From Nitrosomonas sp. (lineage in GTDB: Bacteria > Pseudomonadota > Gammaproteobacteria > Burkholderiales > Nitrosomonadaceae), in NCBI GenBank assembly GCA_019635215.1, contig JAHBZZ010000002.1, forward strand, positions 186,001 to 250,000: a DNA stretch of 64,000 bases. Direction: 5' to 3'. The position numbers were made by a program, and so were the translations under genes. Numbering within the stretch: position 1 is the first letter of the stretch; each line of letters begins with the position of its first letter. Below, in pieces: positions 27,401 through 36,423 of this stretch. The notes below the pieces were generated by a model. The model saw only the letters and a list, made by a program, of their open reading frames with translations. It was not told the origin of the DNA and did no database searches.

Positions 27401-27679
27401 CAGCGACAGTCCGCTTTTGTTCAGGGAACGCATTTCAACCAGACCGGGCAGGCCGGTCATGGCAATTTCAACAGGCACAGTGATCAAACGCTCGATTTCT
27501 TCCGGGCTGCGGCCCAGCGATAAAGTTGCGACCTGAACCTGAATGTTAGTGACATCCGGGAATGCATCTACGGCGAGCTTTGTGGTCGCTCTTAAACCGA
27601 AACCGATCAAAACCAGCGAAATCACCACGACCAGCAATCGCTGCCGCAACATGACGTTGATAAATGAATAAAGCATCAC
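24425..27679 (-). CDS. Heavy-metal efflux RND pump (CzcA/CusA family)
   Basis: 1084 residues, normal for HME-RND pumps. The N-terminus ATTKLAVDAFPDVTNIQVQV is diagnostic of the CzcA/CusA branch. Twelve membrane helices and two large periplasmic loops are expected. In helix 4 the sequence is AIGLMVDSTVVVVEN (Asp at about 410); CzcA-type divalent pumps have DFG at the start of this motif, while CusA-type pumps have AIG, so a monovalent (Cu/Ag) substrate is favoured but not settled. A Glu/Asp-rich C-terminal tail follows the last helix. It is the third gene after OMF and MFP, 2 bp behind the MFP gene. Confidence 0.93.
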   Translation of the reverse strand: MMLYSFINVMLRQRLLVVVISLVLIGFGLRATTKLAVDAFPDVTNIQVQVATLSLGRSPEEIERLITVPVEIAMTGLPGLVEMRSLNKSGLSLITLVFTDETDVYFARQLVLERLIGVRERLPVGVSPELGPVSTGLGEVYQYTLDHPDDGERELSVEELTERRTIQDWVVRPMLRSIPGVAEINSLGGYQKQYHVLINPERLRHYDLTLSQVDHALALNNANASGNILALHAEQYLIRTQGLIITLKDIENIVLKEIDGVPVFVRDVAEVKFGAQVRQGAMIKGGYTESAGGIVMMLRGGNAKEIVTRIKERVADINERNLLPGGLQIVSFYDRTDLVDAALWTVTKVLIEGIILVIVVLFIFLGDVRSSLIVVATLIIAPLITFMVMNQQGISANLMSLGGLAIAIGLMVDSTVVVVENVYHRLGHAGNTLKERLQVIADAVVEIGTPLIFGISIIILVFLPLMTLEGMEGKTFSPLAYTIAIALAISLIVSLTLSPVLCAYGLKGGADHDTPVIAYLKAKYRKLLDKALTNEKTTIMVAVGLLSTSFILFPFLGTSFIPTMKEGALTPVIIRAPSISLENSVKVETEAMKLIAAVPGVQSVVSRLGRGESPADPAGPNESDPIITLDPDSGRTQEEVDADIRKVLSVLPGVSIVISQPIAQRVDEMVTGVRSEVAVKIFGDDLEELRVLSEKLARIIKSVKGARDIRIERLSGQQSLVVDIDRAAIARHGLNVADVNELISTAVGGKDITNVFEGERRFSLVLRLPFEYRDNVEAIHDLLLRTPTKAAMGEGNPVLGGALIPLHSVAKVQVVDGPAQISREFAKRRVVVGANVHDRDLGGFVEELQQLVDKEIQLPHGYYFEWGGQFENMERAMATLSVIVPITIAAIYFLLFMLFNSLKLAALIIMVLPFASIGGVMGLFITGEYLSVPASVGFIALWGIAVLNGVVLISYVRGQREAGVDVPTSVIRGCEQRFRPVLMTATVAMLALVPFLFATGPGSEVQRPLAVVVIGGLITSTLLTLVVLPTLYRWFDVKSAKEAEESDHDGVKPVSEHSDRLDTDEVASVPGHTRAAPVDTKPVN

Positions 27680-27681
27680 GA

Positions 27682-28845
27682 TTATTCCAGTTCAGAAAGC
27701 TTGCGCTCGTTGTCGAGATCGTAAGCACCACTCACTACAATATTCTGGCCGGCGGAAACTCCCGCAAGCACCGGACGCACATTGCCCATTTCCGGTCCCA
27801 ACTCTACCGGCACTCGTAGAAAATGATTGTCTGCTTCAGCAAGATAGACATAATCCCGATTAGCTTCACGAACAACGGCCTCTTCCGGAAGAACAAGCAT
27901 TTCTCGCGGACTCTCAATGATACGCATACTAGCCAGCATGGAAGGCTTGAGCTTACGCTCAGGATTTTCAACTACCGTCCTGACCATTACCGTACGCGTT
28001 ACTGGATTGATTGTATCCGCTACGAATACAATCAATCCATCAAGAATAATATCTTCCAAAGCAGGAACTTGGATCTCCACATGCTGCCCCACCATCACGT
28101 TCCGTGCAATCTGTTCCGGTACATCGCCCACGGCCCAGACTGTCGACAAATCAGCCACATTAAATAATGGATCAGACGGCTGAACGACCTGACCGGCAAC
28201 GACATTACGCTTAATCACCGTTCCGTTTTTTGAAACGGTAATCGGCACGGAAGAAAGAATATTTCCGCGCATTACCAGTTCTTTGAGTGCAGCGTCATTT
28301 ATACCCAGCAGTCGCAACTGGTCTTTGGCTGCACTCAGTTCGGCGCGCGAAACCTGAAACTCTGTCTCACGGCGCTGCAGTTCCGCTGCAGGGATAACAT
28401 CCGATTCGAATAAAAGTTTTGCGCGGTGGACGGCGCGCTCGTTGAGCTGCAGTACAGAATAATCACGCAGGTAATCGAGCTGCGCGCGGTTTAATTCAGG
28501 ACTGGCAATACGTGCCAATGCAGTACCCGCATTAACGTTATCCCCCAGATCCACAAATACTTCAACGATACGGCCGGTGACATTTGCGCCGACACGAATG
28601 AGTTTTTGTTCATCGACTCTGATCTGGCTCGGCACATGAATTTTGTCAGTCAGCTTGACCAATTTCAACTGATCGACGGTGATACGCTGCATCATACCTT
28701 CACTCAGCGTGATCCTGTTAATGTCAACAGGTTCTTCGGTTTCAGTTATTTTAGGCTGATCAATTGCACTATCACCATTGCTGCATGCCGCAACAAAAAA
28801 AACAGCGATCAGAACAAAAACGTGAGTACGAAATAAAAATTTCAT
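27682..28845 (-). CDS. Metal-efflux periplasmic adaptor (MFP, CzcB/CusB-like)
   Basis: 387 residues. The lipobox is VAAC (Cys21), so it is a lipoprotein anchored in the inner membrane. A barrel-sandwich (lipoyl-like) domain contains GANVTGRIVEVFVDLGDNV at about 86-104; a helical hairpin covers roughly 115-170 (RAQLDYLRDYSVLQLNERAV) and beta-barrel domains follow. It links the RND pump to the outer-membrane channel. Its ATG overlaps the stop of the outer-membrane factor gene by 4 bp. No extra Met- or His-rich N-terminal metal-binding segment is seen. Confidence 0.92.
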   Translation of the reverse strand: MKFLFRTHVFVLIAVFFVAACSNGDSAIDQPKITETEEPVDINRITLSEGMMQRITVDQLKLVKLTDKIHVPSQIRVDEQKLIRVGANVTGRIVEVFVDLGDNVNAGTALARIASPELNRAQLDYLRDYSVLQLNERAVHRAKLLFESDVIPAAELQRRETEFQVSRAELSAAKDQLRLLGINDAALKELVMRGNILSSVPITVSKNGTVIKRNVVAGQVVQPSDPLFNVADLSTVWAVGDVPEQIARNVMVGQHVEIQVPALEDIILDGLIVFVADTINPVTRTVMVRTVVENPERKLKPSMLASMRIIESPREMLVLPEEAVVREANRDYVYLAEADNHFLRVPVELGPEMGNVRPVLAGVSAGQNIVVSGAYDLDNERKLSELE

Positions 28846-30116
28846 TCGATGATATACTCCTTGGGATAATGAGCGCGCAGACGATCGATTTCAGCCGCTG
28901 CTGACTGGAGTTCAAAACGTGCTTGCAGTAATTCAGCCAGTACGCCGCGCAGCACACGCTGCGTATCCAGCACTTCAATAAAGCCACGTTCTCCGAGGCG
29001 ATAAGCGGTTTGTGCGATATCGAGTGCGAGTTGCGCTTGCTTGACAATTCCGCCTTCAAACATTTCAATCCTGCGGCGGGCAATTTCTTTAGCCTGCCAT
29101 GCCAATTCAAGTAACTGACCAATTTCAAAGCGGCGGTATTCCAATGTTTCACGAATGCGGGCCGAATCATAAACTGCGGTATCGATTTCGCCACGGCGTC
29201 TGTAAAATATAGGAATTTCCAGATTTAAACCTGCCACGTTAGTGGAAAACTGGGCATCGGTATAATTTTCATACAAAATATTCACACGCGGCAGAACAGA
29301 AGCTTTTTCCTGATCAATGCGCTGGCTGGCGCTGTTTTGTTCCGCTTCCAATCTCTGAATGTCCGGATTCTGGCGGCTTATTTCCTCGCGCAATGCTTCC
29401 AGTGGCGGAAACTCAACCGGATCGCTGAGCGAAGCATTAATTTCAAATCCGCTTTGCAAAGCACCTGCTGCCAGTTGCATCAATGCAACACGCGCACGTT
29501 CTGCACTTAAACGCGCTGCCTCCATGCGATTCTCCGCACCCAGCACTTCAGCATCCGCTCTGACTAACTCGAAACGCGCAGTCTCGCCGACCTCCACACT
29601 GACTTTAATACGACGCTGAATTTCCTTCATCAGATCGAAAATGCTTGCCTCCATTTGCGCCTGTTCCTGACGCAGGAGTAATTCATAAGCACGCACACGC
29701 AGCTGTGCTGCAAGGTCTGCTCGAACCTGATCCAGGTTGGCCTGTCTCGCGCCTACAATTGCTTCAGCCGAACTGATACGAGCCGACCGGAAAAAAGGAT
29801 TCTCAATAGGCTGACTAACGTTTACTTCGCGATAATCGTTGGCCGGACCAGTTATAGACGCAGGCATTCGCTTGCTTTGTGGTCCTACCTTTATCGCAAC
29901 GTTCGGATTGGGATAGGCTCTGGCTGCCACTACACCCGCCTCAGCCATATGAACCTGCGAACGAGCCGCCTGCACCAGTCCATTGGCTTGCAGGCCGATT
30001 TTCTGCAATTCATTGATGGTCAGTTTGGCAGTTCCCTGCGCTGAAAGTAGTGATGAATAAAGAATAAACAGACTAAAAAGAATGTACCGTAAATTGAAAA
30101 GCTGCATCATCTGCAA
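28842..30116 (-). CDS. Outer-membrane efflux factor (TolC/CzcC-like)
   Basis: 424 residues with a signal peptide (cleavage likely after LLSAQG-type end near residue 27) and two OEP repeats, each with long coiled-coil helices (about 60-200 and 250-410). ANPNVAIKVGPQ-type sequence near ARAYPNPNVAIKVGP and PRVNILYENYTDAQF at the start of repeat 2 are typical of CzcC-like channels. It is the first gene of the efflux operon. No metal-responsive regulator gene is next to it; the 250 bp upstream are AT-rich and should hold the promoter. Confidence 0.9.
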   Translation of the reverse strand: MQMMQLFNLRYILFSLFILYSSLLSAQGTAKLTINELQKIGLQANGLVQAARSQVHMAEAGVVAARAYPNPNVAIKVGPQSKRMPASITGPANDYREVNVSQPIENPFFRSARISSAEAIVGARQANLDQVRADLAAQLRVRAYELLLRQEQAQMEASIFDLMKEIQRRIKVSVEVGETARFELVRADAEVLGAENRMEAARLSAERARVALMQLAAGALQSGFEINASLSDPVEFPPLEALREEISRQNPDIQRLEAEQNSASQRIDQEKASVLPRVNILYENYTDAQFSTNVAGLNLEIPIFYRRRGEIDTAVYDSARIRETLEYRRFEIGQLLELAWQAKEIARRRIEMFEGGIVKQAQLALDIAQTAYRLGERGFIEVLDTQRVLRGVLAELLQARFELQSAAAEIDRLRAHYPKEYIIE

Positions 30117-30369
30117 AAGGGTTTTTAGAATTTTCGAAAATGGAATTTAATAAAAATAGCGACTCAAAAATATTTCAGTGCAACATAATATAGGAATATC
30201 CGTTTTGATCAATATTTAATAAATAGTTATTTTAACTCCTATTTAAAAGCTAAAAATCTGGGAATCTGGAAATTCCTTTTATGTATAGCGTATTTTAAAC
30301 GAGCGATTGTAATCAAAGAACCTGAATGATACCTGAATGCCGAATACATTCTTTTTAAGACCTTATAGC

Positions 30370-30733
30370 CTACGTCACATAAAATGATTCGACTTTAAAG
30401 AATTGCTCCACGGTATGGTTTAGTTGTTTTCTGATTGCTTTAGCTTGAGCCCATATATGTTCGATGAGATTAAGATCTGGTGAATAGACTGGCAGATATG
30501 CAAGTAGTATGTCCGGCTTGTGTAATTGCATTCTGAATATCCTGCCTTTTGTGAAAGGTCGCGTTATCCATAATCACAACTGATGCTGGCGGGAATTTTG
30601 GCAACAGATCGCGTACCGTCCAGCCGAAAAAAGTATCTGCATCAATATTGCTTTTGAACAATCTCACTATATGAATAAAAAAGTTGCAACGCTTTAACGT
30701 TGATCCATTCCAGCGCACTGTGGGACCAAACAA
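30370..30733 (-). mobile_element. IS630-family transposase remnant
   Basis: The 3' half of an IS630-type DDE transposase. From about 30733 the frame gives FFGWTVRDLLPKFPPASVV and MDNATFHKRQDI (second catalytic Asp). After a frameshift near 30505 it continues as VYSPDLNLIEHIWAQAKAIR (catalytic Glu) and ends SFYVT at 30370. The 5' half is missing and the frame is broken, so it is dead. It lies next to a truncated AAA ATPase gene in a 1.9-kb stretch of gene debris. Confidence 0.85.
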
Positions 30734-30854
30734 TTGACGATACCCTCATGACCTGAAAACCAGGTTTCCGGCCCCTACGCTCCAGCATGATTCAATGCGA
30801 CACATTTTGTCGCAGTAACCTGGATGATGGCTTCTGTCGAAAGGAGAAACCATC

Positions 30855-31571
30855 ATGAAAACACACCACACAAAAAATCCCGCTATTGATCCCATCGTTC
30901 ACCTCTGGCTGTTGCGTATCCTGATGAAACTGGGTGGACGCCGCAAATTCATCGGTTCTCATGGATTTAACAACGATACCCTGGCAGAAATCCTCGGGCT
31001 GGGACAATGGATCAATTCATCATGGGACGAGCATGATCGGAAAACCGTTCAGACAAAGCTGCACCAATCACTCCAACAAGCTGAAAAGAAATGGTCACGC
31101 TTCCTGCCACCAGCTTGCCTGCGTACCAACGTCGGTCAACTGTCCAGACTGGTAGGCCTCAGCGAAACCGATTGCAGAATTCTGGAATTTACCATACTGC
31201 TCCACACCGAGCGTTTGCTGGATGACGTTGCAGACTGGATTGGCGAGCTTTCATCTGCCAAAGTCTTCCATGCGTTATCAGTTATTCTCAATTTACCTGA
31301 AGCGGAAATCCGTACCTCATTGGGTGCACACGGTATCCTTGCTCGCTCCGGTTTGATCTCTATCAGTCGCAGCAACACCGGTTATCTGCGCAGCAAACTG
31401 GAACTGCTCTCTGACGGATTTGCTGATTTGATGGTTTCCACGGAATCTGATCCAGTCAGCCTGTTGCGCGGCACTGTATCGGCTGCAAGCCCAAGACAGT
31501 TACGCCTTGCTGATTACAGTCACATCCAGAATAAAGCATATCGCGTATCAAATGAAATTCTTGCTGCATAG
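30855..31571 (+). pseudogene. N-terminal fragment of an AAA-family ATPase
   Basis: 238 residues after a good ribosome site (AAGGAG, 8 nt upstream of the ATG). The sequence MKLGGRRKFIGSHGFNNDTL and the helical middle SRLVGLSETDCRILEFTILL look like the N-terminal part of large single-protein AAA ATPases that continue after LADYSHIQ with a P-loop domain. Here the frame stops about 15 residues after that point, with no Walker motif. I read it as a gene cut off by rearrangement. The function of the full-length family is unknown to me; the fragment may still be translated. Confidence 0.6.
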
Positions 31572-32008
31572 GGTGATATTGGGGTCAAGGACGGATTCAT
31601 TCAAAGGAGTGTTTGCCCACCTTGGTTCACTAAACCGGAGCAGTTCCTGAAATGGCTCGACCTCCAGCAAGTCAAGCTTATCAATAACAATTGGGAATAG
31701 GGGTTCTTTTCAATATCTAGCAACTCCTTACTTAAAACTATACAACACAAGGAAGTCTGTATGATTGGACTCAGGAATATTTCAGGTGAGAATCAGGGTA
31801 CGAAACGCTTTTGTTGGCATCTAGCTGCCTGAGAAACAAGGTTTCTTGATCTCGCGTTACAAGATGCATACGAAACCATTCCTATTTGTTGAATATCGTT
31901 GGGACACCGGCAAACCGTTCGGTACGGCCAAGTCGTTACATCCGATTAAATCTTATCCGCTGCCGTTACTGTCGGATAACTTCGTATGATGACGAAATGT
32001 AAATATCG
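31572..32008. other. Gene debris between the AAA fragment and queC
   Basis: About 440 bp without an intact gene. A + strand frame near 31860-31990 reads VEYRWDTGKPFGTAKSLHP and continues to a stop at 31989, and a short minus-strand open stretch covers about 31580-31700; I recognise neither. With the IS630 remnant and the truncated ATPase it marks an old insertion/deletion site. Confidence 0.4.
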
Positions 32009-32710
32009 CTATGTACCTGGCTCGCTGCGGTAGCGTGTCTGATCCGCGACACCGGCGTCTGTAAATCCTTTCCGCCGGATATGGCAGGCATCGCAGACAC
32101 CGCATGCGCGTCCGGCTGCATCGGCCTGATAGCAGGATACGGTCAGGTTGTAGTCGACACCGAGCGCCAGGCCGGTGAGGATGATGTCTTTCTTCGGCAG
32201 ATCGATGAGTGGTGCATGGATAGTGAGTGTATCGCCTTCAATGGCGGCTTTGGTGGCGAGGTTCGCCATGGCTTCGAACGCTCGGATGAATTCAGGACGG
32301 CAGTCGGGGTAGCCGGAATAATCGACGGCGTTAACGCCGGTGAAGAGATCTCGGCACTGCAATGTTTCCGACCATGCCAGCGCGAGTGACAGCATGATAG
32401 TGTTGCGTGCAGGAACGTAAGTAATCGGAATACCGGTATTTTCGCTTGCCGTTGGCACGGCGATGGATGCGTCGGTCAGCGCGGATCCGCCGAATGCGGT
32501 CAGGTCGACGGTGATGATTTTGTGGCCGGCAGCGTTCATCGCATCGGCGATTCTTCGTGCAGCGTCAAGTTCGGCGGTATGTCGCTGGCCGTAATCGATA
32601 CTGAGCGCATAGCAGTCAAATTGCCGGTCTTTAGCGATCGCCAGCGTCGTAGCGGAATCAAGTCCGCCGGATAACAGCACAACGGCTTTGGCTTTTGTGG
32701 AATCGGTCAT
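32009..32710 (-). CDS. queC: 7-cyano-7-deazaguanine synthase QueC
   Basis: Converts 7-carboxy-7-deazaguanine to preQ0 with ATP and ammonia, a step of queuosine synthesis. The start is the ATG at 32710 ([22 protein letters not shown]); the frame is open further upstream but runs into queE. 233 residues. The PP-loop LLSGGLDS is at 12-19 and the zinc-binding cysteines are in [18 protein letters not shown] near 195-212. It lies 4 bp after queE, last in the tol-pal-cpoB-queE-queC run. Confidence 0.97.
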   Translation of the reverse strand: MTDSTKAKAVVLLSGGLDSATTLAIAKDRQFDCYALSIDYGQRHTAELDAARRIADAMNAAGHKIITVDLTAFGGSALTDASIAVPTASENTGIPITYVPARNTIMLSLALAWSETLQCRDLFTGVNAVDYSGYPDCRPEFIRAFEAMANLATKAAIEGDTLTIHAPLIDLPKKDIILTGLALGVDYNLTVSCYQADAAGRACGVCDACHIRRKGFTDAGVADQTRYRSEPGT

Positions 32711-32714
32711 GCGG

Positions 32715-33371
32715 TCAGTGTCCCGGGCCGTCTTCCCAGAGCAGCTTATGCAGTTGAATCTGCATGCGCACGGGCAACCGGTCGCACAAAATCCAGTCTG
32801 CCAGCAGGGTTGGATTGAGTTGGCCGTGCACCGGTGACAGCAGTACCGGACAGCGTTTATCGAGGTCATGTTCAGCGATGATCCGACATGCCCATTGATA
32901 GTCCGCGGCGTCGCACAGCACGAATTTGATTTCGTCGCGCTGAGTCAAACAATCCAGGTTGGCCCACAGGTTTTTCTCAACCTCGCCCGATCCGGGGGTT
33001 TTAATGTCCATGATTTTGCTGACGCGTGGATCAACACCGGAAATATCTCGTGCGCCGCTGGTTTCCAGCGAAACCGAATAACCCGCATCGCACAGCGCAG
33101 TCAACAATGTGAGACAGGCTTTCTGCGCCAGCGGCTCGCCCCCCGTGACGGTGACATACGGTGTCCGGTAAGCGGCGGTCTGCTGCAGAATTGCGGCGAT
33201 GGTCATGTTCTGGCCGCCGGTGAATGCGTAAGCGGTATCGCAATAACCGCAGCGCAGCGGACAACCGGTGAGCCGGATAAAGATGGTCGGCAATCCGACG
33301 CGGCTGGTTTCGCCCTGCAGTGAATGGAAAATCTCGCTGATACGCAAAACCTGGGATGAATCAATGGGCAT
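32715..33371 (-). CDS. queE: 7-carboxy-7-deazaguanine synthase QueE
   Basis: Radical SAM enzyme that contracts the ring of 6-carboxytetrahydropterin to CDG. 218 residues. The N-terminus has [20 protein letters not shown] and the Fe-S motif [10 protein letters not shown] (CX3CX2C, about 36-44), then [11 protein letters not shown] (SAM-binding GGEP) near 74. It comes 96 bp after cpoB and 4 bp before queC, an order widespread in proteobacteria. Confidence 0.97.
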   Translation of the reverse strand: MPIDSSQVLRISEIFHSLQGETSRVGLPTIFIRLTGCPLRCGYCDTAYAFTGGQNMTIAAILQQTAAYRTPYVTVTGGEPLAQKACLTLLTALCDAGYSVSLETSGARDISGVDPRVSKIMDIKTPGSGEVEKNLWANLDCLTQRDEIKFVLCDAADYQWACRIIAEHDLDKRCPVLLSPVHGQLNPTLLADWILCDRLPVRMQIQLHKLLWEDGPGH

Positions 33372-33467
33372 GGTTAAAACGGTGTGTCGGGCGCGGTTCT
33401 GTGAAGCGTATCTCAGAAACGGCAGAAAGGCAATTGCGGCTATGACGCCAGGGTTATGGCGATAATA

Positions 33468-34433
33468 TTAATTCAGACGACTCAGGCGTTGTTTGGCTTT
33501 TTCAGCCGCGGCGCTGGTGGGGTATTTGGCGATCAGTTCTTCCAGTGTTTTGCGCGCAGCGCTTCTGTCAGCCAGTTCAGTCTGACTACTGGCAATATTC
33601 AGCAATGCGTCGGGTACTTTCGCGCTGTCCGGGTAACGACTGACCAGATTACGCTGCGCGGCAATGGCCTGTTGGAAATCGCGCAGCGCATAATGAGCAT
33701 TGCCGATCCAGTACGCTGCGCTGGGTGCAAGGTTCGATTGCGGATAATGTTCCAGGAATGTCTGAAACTGCGATTTGGCACCGGCATAATCGCCGTTGAC
33801 GAACTGCCGGTAGGCCGCATCGTAGAACTGTTTTTCCGTCGCCCCGGCGGGTTGCAGATTTTGACCGGGTATAGCGGCGACCACTGTTTCTACAGCGGTG
33901 GAATTGTCCGGTGTTATAGACGCTTGAGCAGATGGTGGGGCCGTTGCTCCGGCATGCGCGGCAGGATTATCGGGTAATTCCTCCGCATGAGGAGCTATCC
34001 GGGTTCCATGCGGTGCGGCGATAATTTCCTCGGCAGGCGCGGCTGCGCCGCTGCTACTTTCGGAAGTACCGGCGTCGGGATCGGTGTATGTCGGCAACGG
34101 CGCGCCGGGTTGTTCGATCTGCCGCAAGCGGTTATCGAGATCGATATAAAAATCCCTTTGCCGTTTTTGCAGTGAAGCGTTGTCATTGTTCAGCACTTCA
34201 ATCTGGCCACGCAGTCTACCGAGCTCCAGACCCAGGGTTTCAACCTGTGAATACAATTCCAGTAACGCCTGTCCCTGCAAGGCTGCTTCCATCTGGACAA
34301 TACGCGCTTCCAGTTCTGCAACCTGCTGACGCAAGGCTTCAATTTGCTCTCGCGCCTTGTCATCGCCAAATAATCCTGCGTAGGCAGTGTTGCTGCCGAT
34401 CAGCAGCAGTAAACAGAAAACGCGTATCAACAT
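33468..34433 (-). CDS. cpoB: Cell division coordinator CpoB (YbgF)
   Basis: Periplasmic partner of TolA that couples the Tol system to peptidoglycan synthesis during division. The start is the ATG at 34433 (MLIRVFCLLLLIGSNTAYA), which gives a clear signal peptide; the upstream open frame runs into pal. 321 residues: an N-terminal trimerising coiled coil (about 25-105), a Pro/Ala-rich linker and C-terminal TPR repeats from about 200 (AYRQFVNGDYAGAKSQFQTF). It is 4 bp after pal. Confidence 0.93.
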   Translation of the reverse strand: MLIRVFCLLLLIGSNTAYAGLFGDDKAREQIEALRQQVAELEARIVQMEAALQGQALLELYSQVETLGLELGRLRGQIEVLNNDNASLQKRQRDFYIDLDNRLRQIEQPGAPLPTYTDPDAGTSESSSGAAAPAEEIIAAPHGTRIAPHAEELPDNPAAHAGATAPPSAQASITPDNSTAVETVVAAIPGQNLQPAGATEKQFYDAAYRQFVNGDYAGAKSQFQTFLEHYPQSNLAPSAAYWIGNAHYALRDFQQAIAAQRNLVSRYPDSAKVPDALLNIASSQTELADRSAARKTLEELIAKYPTSAAAEKAKQRLSRLN

Positions 34434-34437
34434 TTTT

Positions 34438-34965
34438 TTATTCACCTCGATAAACAATATCTGTGCGGCGATTCTGGCTCCAAGCCGATTCACCGCTGCC
34501 ATAGGCACGCGGTTTTTCCTCGCCGAAGCTGACAGCCTCGATCTGTGCATTCCGGGCACCGGACAATGTCATGATGTTTTTAACACTGTCAGCACGGCGC
34601 TGACCCAATGCCAGATTGTATTCACGGCTGCCGCGATCATCGGTATTGCCCTGCAGAATGACCTGGGCGTTGGGATTGTCGCGCAGAAAGTTTGCATGCG
34701 CAATCACTATGTCGCGGTACTCGCCTTTTACGGAAAAGCTGTCATAGTCGAAATAGACACTGCGTTGCGACAAGATACTGCTGGGGTCATTCAGGGGATA
34801 AAAACCCGAACCGCTTGAACCATAGGCACTGCTGTCTGCACCGCTACCGCTGCTGCTGCCGTTATAGCCGCTTGTGGAGTAATCGTCCACTTCAGTGGGC
34901 TGCGTCGTCTGACTGGCGCAGGCCGATAATAAACTTATAACCAATACACCCGCTATTTTCTTCAT
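34438..34965 (-). CDS. pal: Peptidoglycan-associated lipoprotein Pal
   Basis: Outer-membrane lipoprotein that binds diaminopimelate in peptidoglycan and interacts with TolB. 175 residues with lipobox LLSAC (Cys16), a low-complexity Ser/Gly linker at about 30-55 and an OmpA-like domain: SVYFDYDSFSV, NTDDRGSREYNLALGQRRA (peptidoglycan-binding Asp and Arg), and QNRRTDIVY. Standard length and place between tolB and cpoB. Confidence 0.96.
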   Translation of the reverse strand: MKKIAGVLVISLLSACASQTTQPTEVDDYSTSGYNGSSSGSGADSSAYGSSGSGFYPLNDPSSILSQRSVYFDYDSFSVKGEYRDIVIAHANFLRDNPNAQVILQGNTDDRGSREYNLALGQRRADSVKNIMTLSGARNAQIEAVSFGEEKPRAYGSGESAWSQNRRTDIVYRGE

Positions 34966-35065
34966 TTACCGCTCCTTTCGTAAAAAAACCTATCCATCGT
35001 TTTCTGTTTAGGGGATTATCGGATTGTCGATCTTCAGACTGCGCTTCTTTTATGCACGGTTGAAA

Positions 35066-36376
35066 TCAGCGTTTCCTTAGTAGCGGCCCCCATGCCGGTT
35101 CTCGGATATCGCCTGTCTGTACGGACAGATTCTGCCGTGTCTGACCATCCCTCGAAACTGCCGATAATATACCACGCTCCCCGATTTCTGTGGCGTACAA
35201 GATCATTCTGCCATTCGGTGCGAAGCTCGGGGATTCGTCAAATTGCGAATTGGTCAGGATCTGCATCTGGCGTGTGACGATGTCCTGCACGGCGACATTA
35301 AAGCGTCCGTTATGCCGGTGGATAAACGTAAAACTCCTGCCGTCATGACTGAAGTCCGGGCTGACATTGTAATTGCCTTCGAACGTCAGCCGTTCGGCGG
35401 TGTTTGATTCGGATGCGGTTGCCGGTATACGGTAAATCTGCGGGCTGCCGCCACGATCGGAGGTGAAAATGATGTGACGCCCGTCCGGTGAAAAACTCGG
35501 TTCGGTATCGATACTGGTACTGCGGGTCAGGCGGTGCAGTCCGCTGCCGTCTGCATTGATAAGATAAATTTGCGAACCGCCATGCAGTGATAACACCACA
35601 GCCAGTTTCTTGCCGTCCGGCGACCAGGCCGGTGCGCTGTTGCTGCCGGTAAAATTGGCAATGGCTTTACGCTGCCGTGTCGCCAGTGTCTGTACATAAA
35701 TAATCGGTTTTTTGTTTTCAAAGGAAACATAAGCAATCTGGCTGCCATCGGGCGACCAGGCCGGAGAAATGATCGGCTCGGTATATTCAATGATTGAGTG
35801 TTCGTTGTAGCCGTCCGCATCGGCAATTTGCAGTGCGTATTTATTGCCCTGTTTCAGCACGTAGGCGATACGTGTGCTGAAAACACCGACTTCACCGGTC
35901 AGCGCTTCGTAAATGATATCGGCGATGTGATGTGCGGCAGCGCGCAGTTGTGTGATAGGCACAACGGTGGCATGTGCTGCAAGCTGCGATTGCTTGGCGA
36001 CATCCATCAGGCGGAATTGTATCTCCACTTGTCCGTTGGGCATCGGAATCGTGCGTCCGATCACCAGAGCATTCGCGCCGCGCTCGGACCAGTTGCTGTA
36101 GACAACCTCAGCTGGCGCGTATGGCCTTAAACTACCCGGGTCAACCATGCGAAACAAACCGCTGCGGTACAGATCAGCGGAAACCACTTCGGTAATGCTT
36201 TGTTGAAGGCTGTTTTCGTCGGCAAAAGGAACAATCGCAATCGGTATCCGGTCTGTACCGCCGCCAAAAATTTCAATATTCAACCGGGAGTGTGCCGGCG
36301 TGCAGGCAAGCCAGAGCAGAATCAAGAATACAACATGATAAACGGTGCGTCGAAGCGGATACGGATATGTTGACAT
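35066..36376 (-). CDS. tolB: Tol-Pal system protein TolB
   Basis: Periplasmic beta-propeller that shuttles between Pal and TolA. The ATG at 36376 gives a signal peptide (VVFLILLWLACTPAHS) and 436 residues; the frame is open upstream but without sense. The N-terminal alpha/beta domain (about 30-165, IPIAIVPFADENSLQQ) is followed by six propeller repeats with motifs such as SPAWSPDGSQIAYVSFE and PSFSPDGRHIIFTSDR. It is 47 bp after tolA. Confidence 0.96.
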   Translation of the reverse strand: MSTYPYPLRRTVYHVVFLILLWLACTPAHSRLNIEIFGGGTDRIPIAIVPFADENSLQQSITEVVSADLYRSGLFRMVDPGSLRPYAPAEVVYSNWSERGANALVIGRTIPMPNGQVEIQFRLMDVAKQSQLAAHATVVPITQLRAAAHHIADIIYEALTGEVGVFSTRIAYVLKQGNKYALQIADADGYNEHSIIEYTEPIISPAWSPDGSQIAYVSFENKKPIIYVQTLATRQRKAIANFTGSNSAPAWSPDGKKLAVVLSLHGGSQIYLINADGSGLHRLTRSTSIDTEPSFSPDGRHIIFTSDRGGSPQIYRIPATASESNTAERLTFEGNYNVSPDFSHDGRSFTFIHRHNGRFNVAVQDIVTRQMQILTNSQFDESPSFAPNGRMILYATEIGERGILSAVSRDGQTRQNLSVQTGDIREPAWGPLLRKR

Positions 36377-36423
36377 GGTTGTAAGAACTTTAAAAATGCA
36401 AAAATTATAGCGGATTATAACAA

